Shown: positions 1-11,600 of the stretch, in pieces | How the letters are laid out: each line of letters begins with the position of its first letter | Numbering within the stretch: position 1 is the first letter of the stretch | DNA from: Telmatactis stephensoni | Lineage: Eukaryota > Cnidaria > Anthozoa > Actiniaria > Isophelliidae | Length of the DNA: 64,000 bases | NCBI GenBank assembly: GCA_029948255.1 | Contig: JALIZF010001775.1 | Coordinates: 372,001 to 436,000 of the forward strand | Direction: 5' to 3' | Notes under the pieces: generated by a model | What the model saw: only the letters and a program-made list of their open reading frames with translations | The model's database searches: none | Told to the model about the DNA's origin: nothing | Position numbers and translations under genes: made by a program

Positions 1-30
1 GGTTCCTGTGGTGAGTGGGATCTTATGTAT

Positions 31-336
31 GTAATTTTACCAAGAGACCATAGTACTAAGAGAGCAAAGCTCAGTATTGATGTCTGTGCAATGTTCGTAG
101 CAGCTAAGATGATCTTTAGTAACTTTGTCATCGCGCGCAGGGCTCTCAAACAATAGAAATTGATTTTTAATGTACGCGCAGATGGGACCATTTGTTTTCA
201 GCATTTGAATTCTATTGTTTAAGAGCCTTGTGCACGAGATGGCGATGTTACTAAAAATAGCCTTAGGTGCCACGAACATTGCACAGACATCAATACTGAG
301 TTTCGCTCTCTTAGTATTATGGTCTCTTGATTTTAC
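31..336. repeat. Foldback element at left edge (MRPL45 intron or flank)
   Basis: GTAATTTTACCAAGAGACCA at the left pairs with TGGTCTCTTGATTTTAC at the right. The arms contain CAGTATTGATGTCTGTGCAA and its complement TTGCACAGACATCAATACTG. The arms are about 120 bp with a short loop, and the interior is non-coding. Confidence 0.8.
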
Positions 337-436
337 TCAGGTCACTTGTGCACTTATTGAGACAAACACTGTTATATAAGCAGAATAATTCATAAGGAAC
401 TGTAATGTATGTAAGTTTATTGCTCACCACGTGAGC

Positions 437-515
437 CCCACTAGCTCAGATGGCCCAGCACCCAACATGCAATCCAGTCATAGGTTCAGATGCCATCTTG
501 GGCTTTTTCCTCATT
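437..515 (+). repeat. tRNA-like SINE remnant
   Basis: CACTAGCTCAGATGGCCCAGC resembles an A box and GTCATAGGTTCAGATGCC a B box. No tail or body is recognised. Confidence 0.3.
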
Positions 516-563
516 ATTAGAAATATTTCTTCATGGTGAAACACCTTTGCATTCCATACTTAC

Positions 564-2388
564 ATGATATACTGATCCTGTTGCCAGCTCTTCTAATTTT
601 TTCTTATCTTTACTATAGGGCACAATCATAAACAAGGTTGCAATACCAGTGACTAATGATAAATTGAATTTGAACATATCATGCAGCTTAATAGATTTAT
701 TTTACTTACCTTGTGAAACAAACTATGGCAATTTCCCTCTCCCCTTCTCCCTTTCCCAGAGAACCTTATACTAATAATATCCCACCCCCTCCCTAGAGAA
801 TCTTATACTAAGAATACCCCACCCCTCTCCCCAGAGAACCTTACACTAAGAATACCCCCACCCTTCTCCCCAGAAAACCTTATACTAAGAATACCCCACC
901 CCTCTCCCCAGAAAACCTAATACTAAGAGTACCACTCAGAAAACCTTATACTAAGAATACCCCCACCCCTCTCCCCAGAAAACCTAATACTAAGAGTACC
1001 ACTCTAAAATGCTTACTTACCTTATAAGAGCTTTGTTTACACCAATATAAATTTGTTGTGCTTCCTCAGCAAATGGTCTGAGCTTGAAAGGTTTGCAGTA
1101 CTTTTTTATAAATACCAGACTTTTCCATAAAATAACAAAGTATTAGGAAGTATTAGATAAATAATATTGTTTGTTGAAGGTAATTATTAGAATGACAACC
1201 ATTTAGTCACCTGTATACTGTCCACAAACTATTTTTAAATGCATCCCATCTTTGCATTAAGCCCTGATCAAAGAAATAAAAAATGCTGATCAAAGAAATA
1301 AAAAATGATCAATGTTCTATTGAAATCTTAGATTTTGATCTTAAAATCGATGTAAATAATAATGACTGTTGAATGCAGAGAATTATTAACTGATAAAGGT
1401 GTGTGAGGTTTGTTATATATTGACAATATTTTCCAAGTCAGAGATGGCTTGTTAAAATCTTGAAAATCTGTCATCCTTGTGATCTCGTCTGGTATTTCTG
1501 AGTCACTACAAACAAATCAATAAGCCAGTTCGGAGTTTAAGAATTGTTTCTTAAGCGCATGCGATTTTATCCCGAATTTCTCACCTTTTTTTGTTTGATT
1601 AATAACAAAAGAAGGTTTAAACAAAAGAAGGTGAGAAGTTCGGGATAAAATCGCATGCGCACTGAAAACGATTCTTAAACTCCGAACTGGCTTATCGAGT
1701 TAACTTACCGTGGGAGTGAGTATGAATGCTTTCTTTTTCAAGGGAACATAATTACTAACAACAGTCCCTGAAAAAAAAAGGATAATCATTCATTGTTTAC
1801 AATTGTTCTTTATGGAGGAAGTTATATTACTTCATAGTAAACCACAGGAAGCCCAATGGAGGAATAGTAACATCTGTATAACAAACCCTGGCAAATCTCA
1901 CTTACCTGTACTATCAATAATCACTGGGGCCTGAACGGATTTATTTTTTCCAACCATTTCTTTTATATTAGGATTTTTCTTGATAAAATCCTCACGTTGG
2001 GCTGCCTTTGGATTAGGTCGTTTTCCAAACGGAGAGGATTTGCTGATCTTTGTTCGGTTTGGTATGATGCACATTGAACCAAGTACGTTACATGATTCAG
2101 TAGGACTAGCTATGATAAGCCTTGACAATACCTGTGATTTCAAATTGGTTTAAATCAGCTCTCTTCAGCTAAAATAATTTGCACGCTGCTAGCACACGAT
2201 ATCTAGATATAATTGCATAATCTCCTCGGCCTTCTTACAGATCTACTTTTATGCAGAGAAGGAATAGAACAAATATAGTTAACGCTTTTAAAATTGTCAC
2301 TCTTCTTCAGATATACCAGTCAAAAGTATATTTCTTTTACCTGAATATTAGATCCTTGAAGCAAACTTCTTCTCATAGTAGCCGCCAT
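564..2388 (-). CDS. MRPL45: MRPL45, mitochondrial ribosomal protein mL45 (5' part; 3' end outside window)
   Basis: mL45 is a Tim44-fold protein of the mitochondrial large ribosomal subunit that helps tether the ribosome to the inner membrane. Exons read on the minus strand: 2341-2388 (start, 16 codons), 1906-2131, 1709-1767, 1425-1505, 1021-1119 and 564-612. Acceptors and donors are AG/GT; the 1425 donor (GTCAAT) is weak. The first residues, MAATMRRSLLQGSNIQ then VLSRLIIAS, look like a mitochondrial presequence. IIPNRTK, NYVPL, DEITRM, RPFAEEAQQIYIG and DKKKLEELATGSVYH line up with recalled human MRPL45 (IVPVRTK, AYVPP, IERTERM, KDFPEKAKDIFIE, DHDRLHTLVTEH). Exon 1709-1767 ends in the wrong phase for the next exon, which would then start with TGA. 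One extra base in its A5 run restores a 22-residue stretch of the same length as human. Later exons lie left of position 1. Family assignment is by recalled similarity, not a search. Confidence 0.75.
735..1012 (-). repeat. Minisatellite of about 38 bp in MRPL45 intron
   Basis: About seven imperfect units of the form CCCAGAGAACCTTATACTAA / GAATACCCCACCCCTCTC. Later units carry AAACCTAATACTAAGAGTAC instead. Confidence 0.85.
1520..1695. repeat. Foldback MITE in MRPL45 intron 3
   Basis: ATAAGCCAGTTCGGAGTTTA at the left and TAAACTCCGAACTGGCTTAT at the right. Inner arms GCGCATGCGATTTTATCCCG and CGGGATAAAATCGCATGCGC pair as well. It sits between MRPL45 exons 3 and 4. Confidence 0.85.
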
Positions 2389-2539
2389 TTTGAAATACTG
2401 GGACCTACTCGGACCAACTTGGACGTCATAGCTTTGGACTAGTGACGTCACTTCTTCCTCAGACGCCATCTTGGTTGGTGAACTGTTCTTCAGGATTTGG
2501 AGCATTTTTAGTGGGATTCAAGCCAATTCTTTAGTTATC
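2389..2539. promoter_or_regulatory. Bidirectional promoter between MRPL45 and NDUFA4
   Basis: Only about 150 bp separate the two start codons (2388 minus, 2540 plus). The interval holds a perfect palindromic CRE, TGACGTCA, at 2443-2450, a related GGACGTCAT at 2421, and a YY1-like CGCCATCTTGG at 2464-2474. A second GCCGCCATTTTG overlaps the MRPL45 start. CREB/ATF and YY1 sites are common in nuclear genes for mitochondrial proteins. No TATA box is seen. That the promoter is shared is an inference from spacing and orientation. Confidence 0.6.
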
Positions 2540-3891
2540 ATGGTAGTGGCATATTTAAGGAGATTTCCTGAGGTACATCCGTTTGATTGAATAATTTTTG
2601 TGGTGTTTACCAGGGTTTTGCTTCAAATTTTACAACGCCACTGGTCGATCACCAGTGAACGTGCAGTTGTCCATGCTTGCTCAACGATTGCGTTGATTAG
2701 TTTAGTGATTACTTTATGGTATAGACTCTCTTAGTGTTGATGTAGTGTAATCACTTGAATGAGAAAATGTGTTACACCATGTAGGATAGGTTCGTAGATA
2801 TCCTCATGTGTCCCCTTGGCTTATTCTGTCCAATGGCACTTGAGAAGTCAATCAAATCACAACATTTTGATAAACTGAATCAAAGGAACCGGCAGGAATT
2901 ACAAAGTTGTGAAATTTAGTACACCGTGCCAAGACATTTTGGTACATCATGACATGGAGGTGTGGCTGAAGCAATCAGCCAATCAGGTTCAAGGAAAATA
3001 GTCTAGTAGGGTCACAACTCAGAACAACTCAGAGAAGTTCTTTGGTGTGATTTCTATTAAAACATTGTATATTTCATTCAGTGTTGTCTATTGTATGCTG
3101 TCTTTTCTTATAAAATAAACCATAATTATGTTGATAACTGTTCCAGTCATGACCATAATCCTTTTCCTTTCCAGCTTATACCTCTGTTTGTTTGTGTGTC
3201 TGCTGGTTGCATTGGTTGTGGCTGGTTTATTGCACGTACAGCAATGTACAGCCCAGATGCATCGTAAGTTACCTTTTTAACATTGTTTGCTTTGCCATAC
3301 ATTATGATTTTTCAGGCATATGAAATATGTTCTAATACACTACCATCTCCCTACAGATTTGATAAAAAGAATAATCCTTATCCATGGAACAGAGTAAAAC
3401 ATAATGAACAACGCAGGGTTAGTATTTGTTCGATTTAGAAATACATATCCTCAGGGTGGGCAATAATGGTGGTTGTAATTTTTTTTGGAAATCAGTAGCA
3501 GGCTGAGCTTTTTTTTGTTTTATATTGTATATTAGGGATAAAATATTGAGTCAAGCCATTTTGATACACAATTTCAATTTCTGTCATGGTGAATTTACTA
3601 TTAAGCAACATCCAAAACATGATCACTCCAGCTGACTCAATAGCTCAGTTGGTGGTTCGAGTCCCAATTGAGTCTGGAACCTTTTTTCCATCTCTCATAG
3701 GGCATGCAACCAGGCTCTTCACCTTTCCTTATTTCTCAACTAACATCCAAAACATGTTTGTTTCAAAACTAATGAGTGTTGTGTTGTCTATTAGAACTAT
3801 TAACTATATTTTTTCTTTGTTTCTCCAGCTATTTTCCCAATCAGACTACAATAAATTGGCGGAGAGACCCTCTTACGAAGACAAAGAATAA
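2540..3891 (+). CDS. NDUFA4: NDUFA4, cytochrome c oxidase-associated subunit
   Basis: A small inner-membrane protein of the respiratory chain, first assigned to complex I and now regarded as a complex IV subunit. Four coding exons: 2540-2572, 3175-3263, 3357-3417 and 3829-3891, all with GT-AG junctions and compatible phases. The product is 81 aa, the same length as human. It starts MVVAYLRRFPE and continues LIPLFVCVSAGCIGC, a single transmembrane segment at about residues 12-31. Then come AMYSPDA, NNPYPWNRVKHNEQRR and SDYNKLAERP; human has LIPLFVFIG, PEPWNK and DYSKLKKERP at the same places. The start is chosen because the 11-codon first exon splices in phase to LIPLF. A polyadenylation signal lies at 4130. 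Confidence 0.93.
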
Positions 3892-4129
3892 ACATTTTTC
3901 ATTGATTGTTATAAATATACTTGTTGAAAGGCTGTAGTAAATCTGTGAAATGCAAGCAAAAGTGTCAATTCATTAGTTTCTAAAATTTGTATTCTTAACA
4001 TGATCATTGTAATTAAGAATCAGAGAACTTGGTGATTGTTTAGTGTGCTGAATTGCCATTTTACTGCAACAGATGATGTTTTGTGAACTTAAATGTGCTA
4101 TTGATTGCCTGGCATTTGACATTAGTTTC

Positions 4130-4135
4130 AATAAA
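4130..4135 (+). terminator. Polyadenylation signal of NDUFA4
   Basis: AATAAA about 240 bp downstream of the NDUFA4 stop codon, the first canonical signal after it. NDUFA4 and the AlkD-like gene are convergent here. Confidence 0.6.
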
Positions 4136-4195
4136 ATGATTGTTTATTGATGATAATTTTATTGCTGTCTACATTAAAATGACTATTTAAAAACT

Positions 4196-4337
4196 AAATA
4201 CTAGTGCTAAATATCTTGAAATTGTAGTCAGGAGCCATATAAATTTATCTTGTTTTCTCTGACTTTTTTGAAGTCTAAATCAAACCAAAATAGTCAAAGA
4301 AACCATGATAAATTTGTAAGTACTAGTGCTTATTTGA
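4196..4337. repeat. Foldback element between NDUFA4 and the AlkD-like gene
   Basis: The ends carry ACTAGTGCT and its complement AGCACTAGT. Inner segments around 4243-4265 and 4293-4317 are imperfect inverted copies of each other. It looks like an old MITE. The rest of the 3892-4639 interval is AT-rich with nothing else recognised apart from the polyadenylation signals. Confidence 0.4.
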
Positions 4338-4594
4338 TATTTTTCAGGCTTGGCCTATGTTTATAAATTTTGATTTTCAAGAAACTTGTTTTACTTGCTA
4401 AACAGGTTAAAATGTAATAACAGGCTTGGGGCCTAAATTTTATTAAGTTCTTTGCAATAAATTAAAGAACCCAAATGTTTATATGTGATATCCAATAGAT
4501 AAGAGTTTACATGTATTCTTTTTTTATTATTGAAAGTTATAGCATTTAAATATATTTGTCTGAATATAACCAATAATTGTGAGCTTTAACCTGA

Positions 4595-4600
4595 TTTATT
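4595..4600 (-). terminator. Polyadenylation signal of the AlkD-like gene
   Basis: TTTATT on the plus strand reads AATAAA on the minus strand, about 40 bp past the stop codon at 4640. This implies a very short 3' UTR. Confidence 0.5.
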
Positions 4601-4639
4601 CAGTCATGCATGGATGAAACTCCTCAAATGTTGAGATGT

Positions 4640-5413
4640 TTAGCAGCCTCCTTTGTAAGTCAGCTTGCTTAGTGATTTCTTGTTCTTCTTCAAGAAAGAC
4701 TTCACACTTGCTGGCTTGGTGCGTGCATATTGCCTCAATGCCCATCCCATGGCTTTTTGAATAAAGAACTCATCCTCTTCAGCTCTTGCAATACAAAATC
4801 TATACAACATATCTTCATCAGTGTTGAGCTTATATGGAAGCTGATGTAACAAGGCTGTGCGTCTTAACCACATGTTCTCATGTCTGATCCATTCTTCCAT
4901 CAAAGGCTTTCCTTTGCTGGGATGTTTCTGAACCAAGAAGCTGACCAAGTGACTTGAGATGGCATCAATAGTATCCCACCAAGATTTATCTGTCACCATG
5001 CTCTCTATACATTCAAAATTGGACTCTAATTCCTCAGCAGGGTCACCAAATATTTTGATATTCTTATCAAGATAATCTATGGCCAAGTACTGGAATTCCC
5101 GCTGGGGTAACTCCCATAGAGATTTCACAAATTCTCTAGTTTCTGAATGGTTTAACTTTATTTGAAGAAACTCCTTGCTTATAGTCTTTCTTACTGGTGA
5201 TTTAATACCCAAGAACTCGAACTGATCTCTCATGTACTTTTTCATCATAACAGCATTTTTAGGATCTGCATTTTTGAGGAAAGTTTGTTGAGCTTTCTTG
5301 ATGAGCTGTGCAACTGACATTTTACTTTTAGGGGTTCCACTCTCTGAAGTTCTGGCTTTCTTGTTTCTTCCAGTAGCTTGAGAAGGTGAATTTCCAAGTT
5401 TGCGCTTACCCAT
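4640..5413 (-). CDS. AlkD-type DNA alkylation repair glycosylase
   Basis: A single uninterrupted ORF of 257 aa. AlkD proteins (HEAT-like repeat fold) remove positively charged alkylated bases such as 3- and 7-methylpurines without flipping them out. Residues matching the Bacillus AlkD active site occur at the expected spacing: Trp146 and Asp150 in SWWDTIDAI, Arg185 in MWLRRTALL and Trp224 in [12 protein letters not shown]. These correspond to W109, D113, R148 and W187. The first 35 residues are Lys/Arg-rich ([20 protein letters not shown]) and may act as a nuclear signal; bacterial members lack this. The gene has no intron, unlike its neighbours, which fits a retrocopy, an ancestral intronless state or old acquisition from bacteria. 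It is head-to-head with UBR3. Confidence 0.85.
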   Translation of the reverse strand: MGKRKLGNSPSQATGRNKKARTSESGTPKSKMSVAQLIKKAQQTFLKNADPKNAVMMKKYMRDQFEFLGIKSPVRKTISKEFLQIKLNHSETREFVKSLWELPQREFQYLAIDYLDKNIKIFGDPAEELESNFECIESMVTDKSWWDTIDAISSHLVSFLVQKHPSKGKPLMEEWIRHENMWLRRTALLHQLPYKLNTDEDMLYRFCIARAEEDEFFIQKAMGWALRQYARTKPASVKSFLKKNKKSLSKLTYKGGC

Positions 5414-5605
5414 TTGTTTCTTGATTTGAAAACAGACAAGGCAAGAAAATCAGAATATTTGAAAAGAAAATGTGGTTCTACTCGGCATACAGACAACAGA
5501 ACAGACAGCGTCTTGGGAGTCCTGTGTATTTACGCAACGCATGCGTACAACCAATGTTATGTACCAAATAAAAATCAAAGAAGTCAGGAAGATGGTTGCG
5601 ACGGG
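5414..5605. promoter_or_regulatory. Probable bidirectional promoter between the AlkD-like gene and UBR3
   Basis: Start codons at 5413 (minus) and 5606 (plus) are 192 bp apart, facing away from each other. No TATA box or clear factor site is recognised. The plus-strand frame of UBR3 stays open upstream to 5414, but ATGATG at 5606-5611 is the first in-frame ATG pair ahead of conserved sequence. Confidence 0.45.
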
Positions 5606-8600
5606 ATGATGGCTGACTCTACTATTCGTGTAAAACAGAGCACGGCAGCCAGCTTTAAGGCCCACTGTAACACGGAAAAGGGCAAGAAGGAAATCAATGC
5701 GTTTCTAAACGGCTTGCTTAAGATAAAAGAGCCTCTGGACGAGCATAAAAAGAGCTGGTGTTGGTGGTTGCTGGCCGGAGGAAGGACTCCTGAGGAATTC
5801 AAAAATACCGTGAAATCATATGATCATCCTATCATCTGTGGCTTGGTGTGGAATAAGAATTTTGTTGCATACAGATGCCGGGACTGTGGGATATCTCCGT
5901 GTATGTCGATTTGCGCGGATTGTTTTCATGCTGGCAACCATGAAGGCCATGATTTCAATATGTTCAAGAGTCAGGCAGGAGGAGCTTGTGATTGTGGTGA
6001 TGAAAGTGTCATGTCCAGAGAAGGGTGAGTTAGTATGCCTTCTGTATCGATACTAGTATCTGTTCCTCTGAGGGCATTTAAAACAAGAACTACTGTATTA
6101 AAACTGACTTCAACGTTTTGTGAAACCCCATCGAGATGTAAAGAATACGACGTTTTGTTTGCAGTTTTTACAGTGTATCCCTGTCGTTGCTTTACGACTG
6201 TTATTGACATAATCTTCCTCAATTGTTTGATCTACGATATAATATTTAGATATGCGTGGGAAACTTACTCTTTATTTTCAATAAATAATCAGTTCTCCTT
6301 AAGATATTCTGAAAATAGAAATTAAGTGAAATATGAGCTGAGTTTGTATGAGATCATTACAGATGCATGACCATATAGTTACGTTGAAAACGTATTGTCT
6401 ATTGATACAAACGTGTACACGGAAAAAAGTACATTGGAGCCTGTCCACAATGGACACCCTTGGTATAAAATTTAGTTGGCATTAATATTATTGAGAGGTG
6501 GCCTTTGTATAGTTGGTATAGGTTTCAGTAACAGAGACCTAGACATGTAGATTGCGACTGCTACTATGATTTTGCATTTTTGTCATTTAATAGTGTGCAT
6601 GCATTAGACTGTCTCAACTATGACACTGTCACGCTCACTTGGAAAACTCATAGCTAATGCTTGAACAATGACAAGTTTTGTAGCAAAACTCCCAAGGGGG
6701 ACACTTGGTCACTTGGTATGTGCAGTGCCATGGCTCATACCAGAGACCAGAAATGCCCAAAACATTATTGGCCCAAAACCAGAAAACAACCTTTTTTATG
6801 GATCCTAGATTGGAGAAAGGGTATTTTGAACTCTTTTCCATAAATTATACTTCCCACTGAAAAACTCAATGAATTTTACTGGATTTTACTCCAAAACCAG
6901 TTTTACCAATTTATTTGAGAGCTTAAAAACTGGATCCTGACGTGCTGAACATTCATATTAATAAATTAGCACATTATTAGGGGTGCCACCAGGCAAAACT
7001 CACCCCCTAGACTACAAGTTTTTTAGTGAGATTTTATTGAAATATCTCAGTTTTGTAAACATTTTATCAAAAACACTCAATACAATCTTTGATGATCTTT
7101 CATTCTTGTTATAGCAAACATATATTACTTTTTGGTAGGAAAATAAAGAAAAAAAGTGATAGGGTGAAATTTTGTATTGTTGTTTTTAAATATAAAGTTT
7201 GAGTTTGTGTGAGCACAACTAAGATAGATAAGGATAATATTAGTGATATGCACCCTTCATGCAATCAGAGCCTGGTGATTTAAATAGCCAGCAGTATTTC
7301 ATGTCTTGTCAGCAGCTTGCTTTAATGGTCCTTAGAACATTAGGAAGGTGGGAGAGGTGAGAAAAATTAGGTTAGCGATCCTGTGTGAAATCTCATATTA
7401 ACAATGAGATGAATGTTTGCTTACAGCAACCAATTGCCATTACCATATTTTTACCAATTCCAAATTGCTTATATATAGACACATATGATTGAATTTGAAT
7501 GTATATAAATAGCATTATTTGAACTTATTGTAGGTTCTGTTCACGACATGGTAAGGAGAACTAATGATGTACCACACAGAAAGCCACCAGATGAGCTCTT
7601 CTCTATGGTCAGGATTGTGATACCACAGTTATGCATGAGGCTTTATGTACAGTTGGATCAAGTAGACAGAGAAGCATTAGGTACTTCTAAAAGATCTTTT
7701 TTTGCTATGGAAATCTAATCCACTTGTGGTAATTCATTGATTTCTGTTGTCCTAAATAAATATAAATGGAAACCAATGAAAACCAAACTGATCTGAAAAT
7801 CTTCAAATCAAAAATAGTTTTTATAGTAAAAACAAACTGCTAGCAAATGACATTTAGGTGTTAATCTGGATGCCATTATCAAGTCATTGTGATTTAGAGT
7901 TCTATAAATAATTTCAAACCATATTTAATATATACAGGGATCACCCTTTGTGTAGTTAAGTCAGAATATATATATATGTGTCATCTTAATGTCTTATTTT
8001 TTGAAGGTTCTACTTCAGAAGTGATGACTGATGCAAATGAATTGGCAGAATTTTTGATGAGTGTTTGTGAAACTGATACAATGAAGAATGTTGTAGCAGA
8101 GTGTCTCTTGGTGAAGATTTACTGAAATGGAAGCAATCTTTAAAGACGTCAAGCAATCTGTTGCTTCATCTTCTGCAACTAGAAGATTTCATTTACCTTC
8201 AAGAACTTCACATTCTGAGCTAGTTAGTCTCAGAGAAGACAGTTTCTCAAGGAGTTATGACTCTGATAATTCATCTGAAGATGATAATAAAACTTATTTG
8301 GATTGTATGATGGATTTTGTAACCAAGTTAGAATTTCCACAGAAAATTGTGACATTTTTACTTCATCTGCTGCCATGCAAGCAATATAAGGTCAGTAATA
8401 TTATTTTATAAGATCATTATTCCATTACATTTGTTGTAACGTCTGGTTGCCACAGATCAGGAAATAGGAAAAAAAAATTTTCAACGTCAGGGAATTCTAC
8501 TTTTAGTCAGGAAATAATCAGATTCTGAGCAAAAGTCAGGGAAAATTAAGTTGTGGAATTTTATTGTTCACACAATATTTGAAAATGTATGGTCCCTCTT

Positions 8601-11600
8601 AATTAGCTGGTATGACAGTTTTATATCATTGTCATCCGCTCAAAATATAGAGTACAGTATCTGAATTATTGGGTCAGGGAAGATTATACTTTAGTTACTA
8701 AGGTAAAAGTCAGGGAATTTTGTGATGAGATTGTTGTGGTTACCATGTCTGCACTGTCACATTTAAGTGCAAATCTCTGTTGGTTACAAAATTTGATATT
8801 ATAATGCATTTCCTTATTTATTTTATAGGAATATTTTACTAGAGTCTTTTGTCAGAATTACCAGAAAATAGCCAAAACATTAGTCTCCACCACACAAGGG
8901 GTGACCAGTGTTGAGCAGCTAGCAAACTAGAGTGGTCCATGTTAGTGTTCAACTGTACAGTAACAAACATCTGGCAGAAAAGATGGTCCAGGAACAGAAT
9001 TTTCTTCAGGTTATGGTTAGGGTACTCCATGATATGATAAAACCATCTCTCAAGCCATTTAAAAGAGGTATATACATAGTAGTTATACAATGGTTTCGAG
9101 TGGCATACTATGAAATATTCCACGTCACTTTCTATGTGTACATGAGCCTTTAGGTATTGGGATATTCCATGGTGTGCCACAAGAAAGCATTGTATAACTA
9201 TTTTATCCTATACCATAGAAAATACAAATGCATGATGGGAGGGGGATAGTAGAATACCATTAAATATACATAATAATATACATACATACAAATATACATA
9301 ATATATGTTTTCCCTGTATTCTGATTGGCTGTATTTTTTTTTGGTGTGGGATAAAACTATATATTTTATGCAAAAACCAAAACATTGACAACCAATGAGT
9401 ATCAATCAGAGACAGAACATTTATTTGGTAATAATGTTTAGTATGATGCAGTGAAGTTAAAAAAAATTAAAACAGATGGAGTTTTAACCCCTGACCTCCT
9501 GTCACACAGTCTATATACTCAACTACTGGAGGCTCTTGTGGTGATCATGATCTTATGTGTGTATTTGTATTGAAGATCAAGAGGTTATGGTAAACCAAAC
9601 CCTATCTATAGCTAGGATTTTTCCCCCTGTCAATTTCAACTTATTGAACCTCATTCCATTATACTAAATATCTTTCCCAGTGGCTCACAATCTATTAATT
9701 AAATAATGTTTTTATCAAATTTTGATGATTTTAGCTCTGGAACATTCCACTCAGTGGGTAGAGAATACATTGGTAGTGAACTGTGATAACAGAGCCTTAA
9801 AAGACCACTGTTATTGGCCAATTGTGACAGACTTTATTAATGTACTATCACATAGAACTATAGCAGAGACTTTTATGAATGACCATGACTTGATACAACA
9901 GTGGGTCAAGTTTATTCAGTACCTAACAGGTTTGTAGATTGGATAGCACGAGGTGGATTTGAATGCATTTTCTGATTGGCCAATGGAGTACATTCAAAAG
10001 ATCATTGTTTTTTAAACCAATCACTGCTCCTCTTCAAGAGGCTTTGTGCTGCCCCTTGTAGATAGTCTCTCATTGTCAGCCATTCAATATAGTTTGGGCT
10101 ATTATCATCAATATGCTCCATTGATCAGTAAATGATATGTAAGGTTGAAAATGTAAAAGTTGCAAGCAGAATTTATGGTTATTTTAATTTTACTTGTTGA
10201 CTCTGGCTTGTGGTAAGCAAGTAGTTGACAAGGAGACAGGAAGCAGTTGATAAGATGTAACTAAGGTGGTAGCTGTGGAGTAGGTAAATGGTTTTGGTAA
10301 AGTATTAGGGAAGTTGTTGGTTAACAAGGTGTCATTAAGTGGTTGGTAAGTTGTCAGTAAGTGATTGGTAAGGTGTCAGTAAGTGGTTGGTAAGGTGTCA
10401 GTAAGTGGTTGGTAAGGTATCGGTAAGTGGTTGGTAACATGTCAGTAAGTGGTTGGTAAGGTGTCAGTAAGTGGTTGGTAAGGTGCCAGTTATGGTTGGT
10501 GAAGTTTTTAGAAAGTGGTTGGTAAGTAGCTGGTAGCAGTTGGTAAGGTGTCTGTAAGTGGTTGGTAAGGTGTCAGTAAGTGGTTGGTAAGGTGTCAGTA
10601 AGTGGTTGGTAAGGTGTCAGTAAGTGGTTGGTAAGGTGTCAGTAAGTGATTGGTAAGGTGTCAGTGGTTGGTAAGGTGTCAGTAAGTGATTGGTAAGGTA
10701 CCAGTTATGGTTGGTGAGGTTTTTAGAAAGTTGTTGGTAAGGAGCCGGTAAGCAGTTGGTAAGGTGTCAGTATAAACAGACAGCTGTTTATAAATGTAAT
10801 CATGATGGCCACATGATTTGCAATCATAAGAAAATATTCTTACTCCTAACATTTTGTTTAATTAATTACTACACATACATTACAGGTATATAATTTACAT
10901 TGTTATTGGTTAGGTATGAACAATAGCCAAAGGCAACTGTTAACTCATGTAGAGTTTGAACCAACAATCTACTGTACTTCCTTCTCTGTGGAACTTGAAG
11001 CAGCTTCTTCACCTCTTTGGAGCATGATTCATGCATGTACTATTCTGGTAGGTTGTAATCCAATACCAGAAACTCATGCAAATACATGTTTTTATGCTAT
11101 GCATGGATATTCCCTAGAGTGAATGGAAACATTTTTTTGTGAAAGATGAAGGTGAAGGATAATCATCCTCTGATTACTGTCATTATCACCATCATCATCA
11201 TCATCTTGTAATCAGCACACCACTGCCATTATTTAGGCTGCTTCTATAGTTTATATCTGTTCATCATTTTTATAAGTATTTGTTTTCCTCTCACTGTAAA
11301 TAAATAGAATTCAGAGACCTGTCTGAGAAATGTCATTAGCAATGTTGTTGAAGCCTTGGAGCAGTGGTACAGAAATAGTTCAGAGGTAAGGCAGCAAATG
11401 TTACATGACAGTAACTTTTGGAAAAATTTATTATAAATTAAAGTAAAGGCGAGTCAATTTAAAATGAGTTACAAACATTTTTTGCATGCAATCTTGTTGT
11501 TAGGTCTGGCTGTCATACTGTGCATCTTTATTTTAATAATTATGATGATGATTAGGCCCAGTCCATACGGCATATTTTTCATGTACTTAATTGCTGCAGC

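Noticed and set aside
3631..3675. Isolated A-box/B-box-like sequence (TAGCTCAGTTGG directly followed by TGGTTCGAGTCCC) in NDUFA4 intron 3
   Set aside because: The two boxes are fused without the normal spacing; too little remains to call a SINE or tRNA.
7550..8153. Mini-introns of 40 nt (7551-7590) and 43 nt (8111-8153) as the cause of the UBR3 frame breaks
   Set aside because: Both restore the frame on paper, but they are far shorter than other introns here. The first would delete the conserved NDVPHRKPP segment, and no such solution exists for exon 4.
8839..9180. 113-residue minus-strand ORF opposite UBR3 exon 4
   Set aside because: It overlaps conserved plus-strand coding sequence, resembles nothing, and is a shadow.
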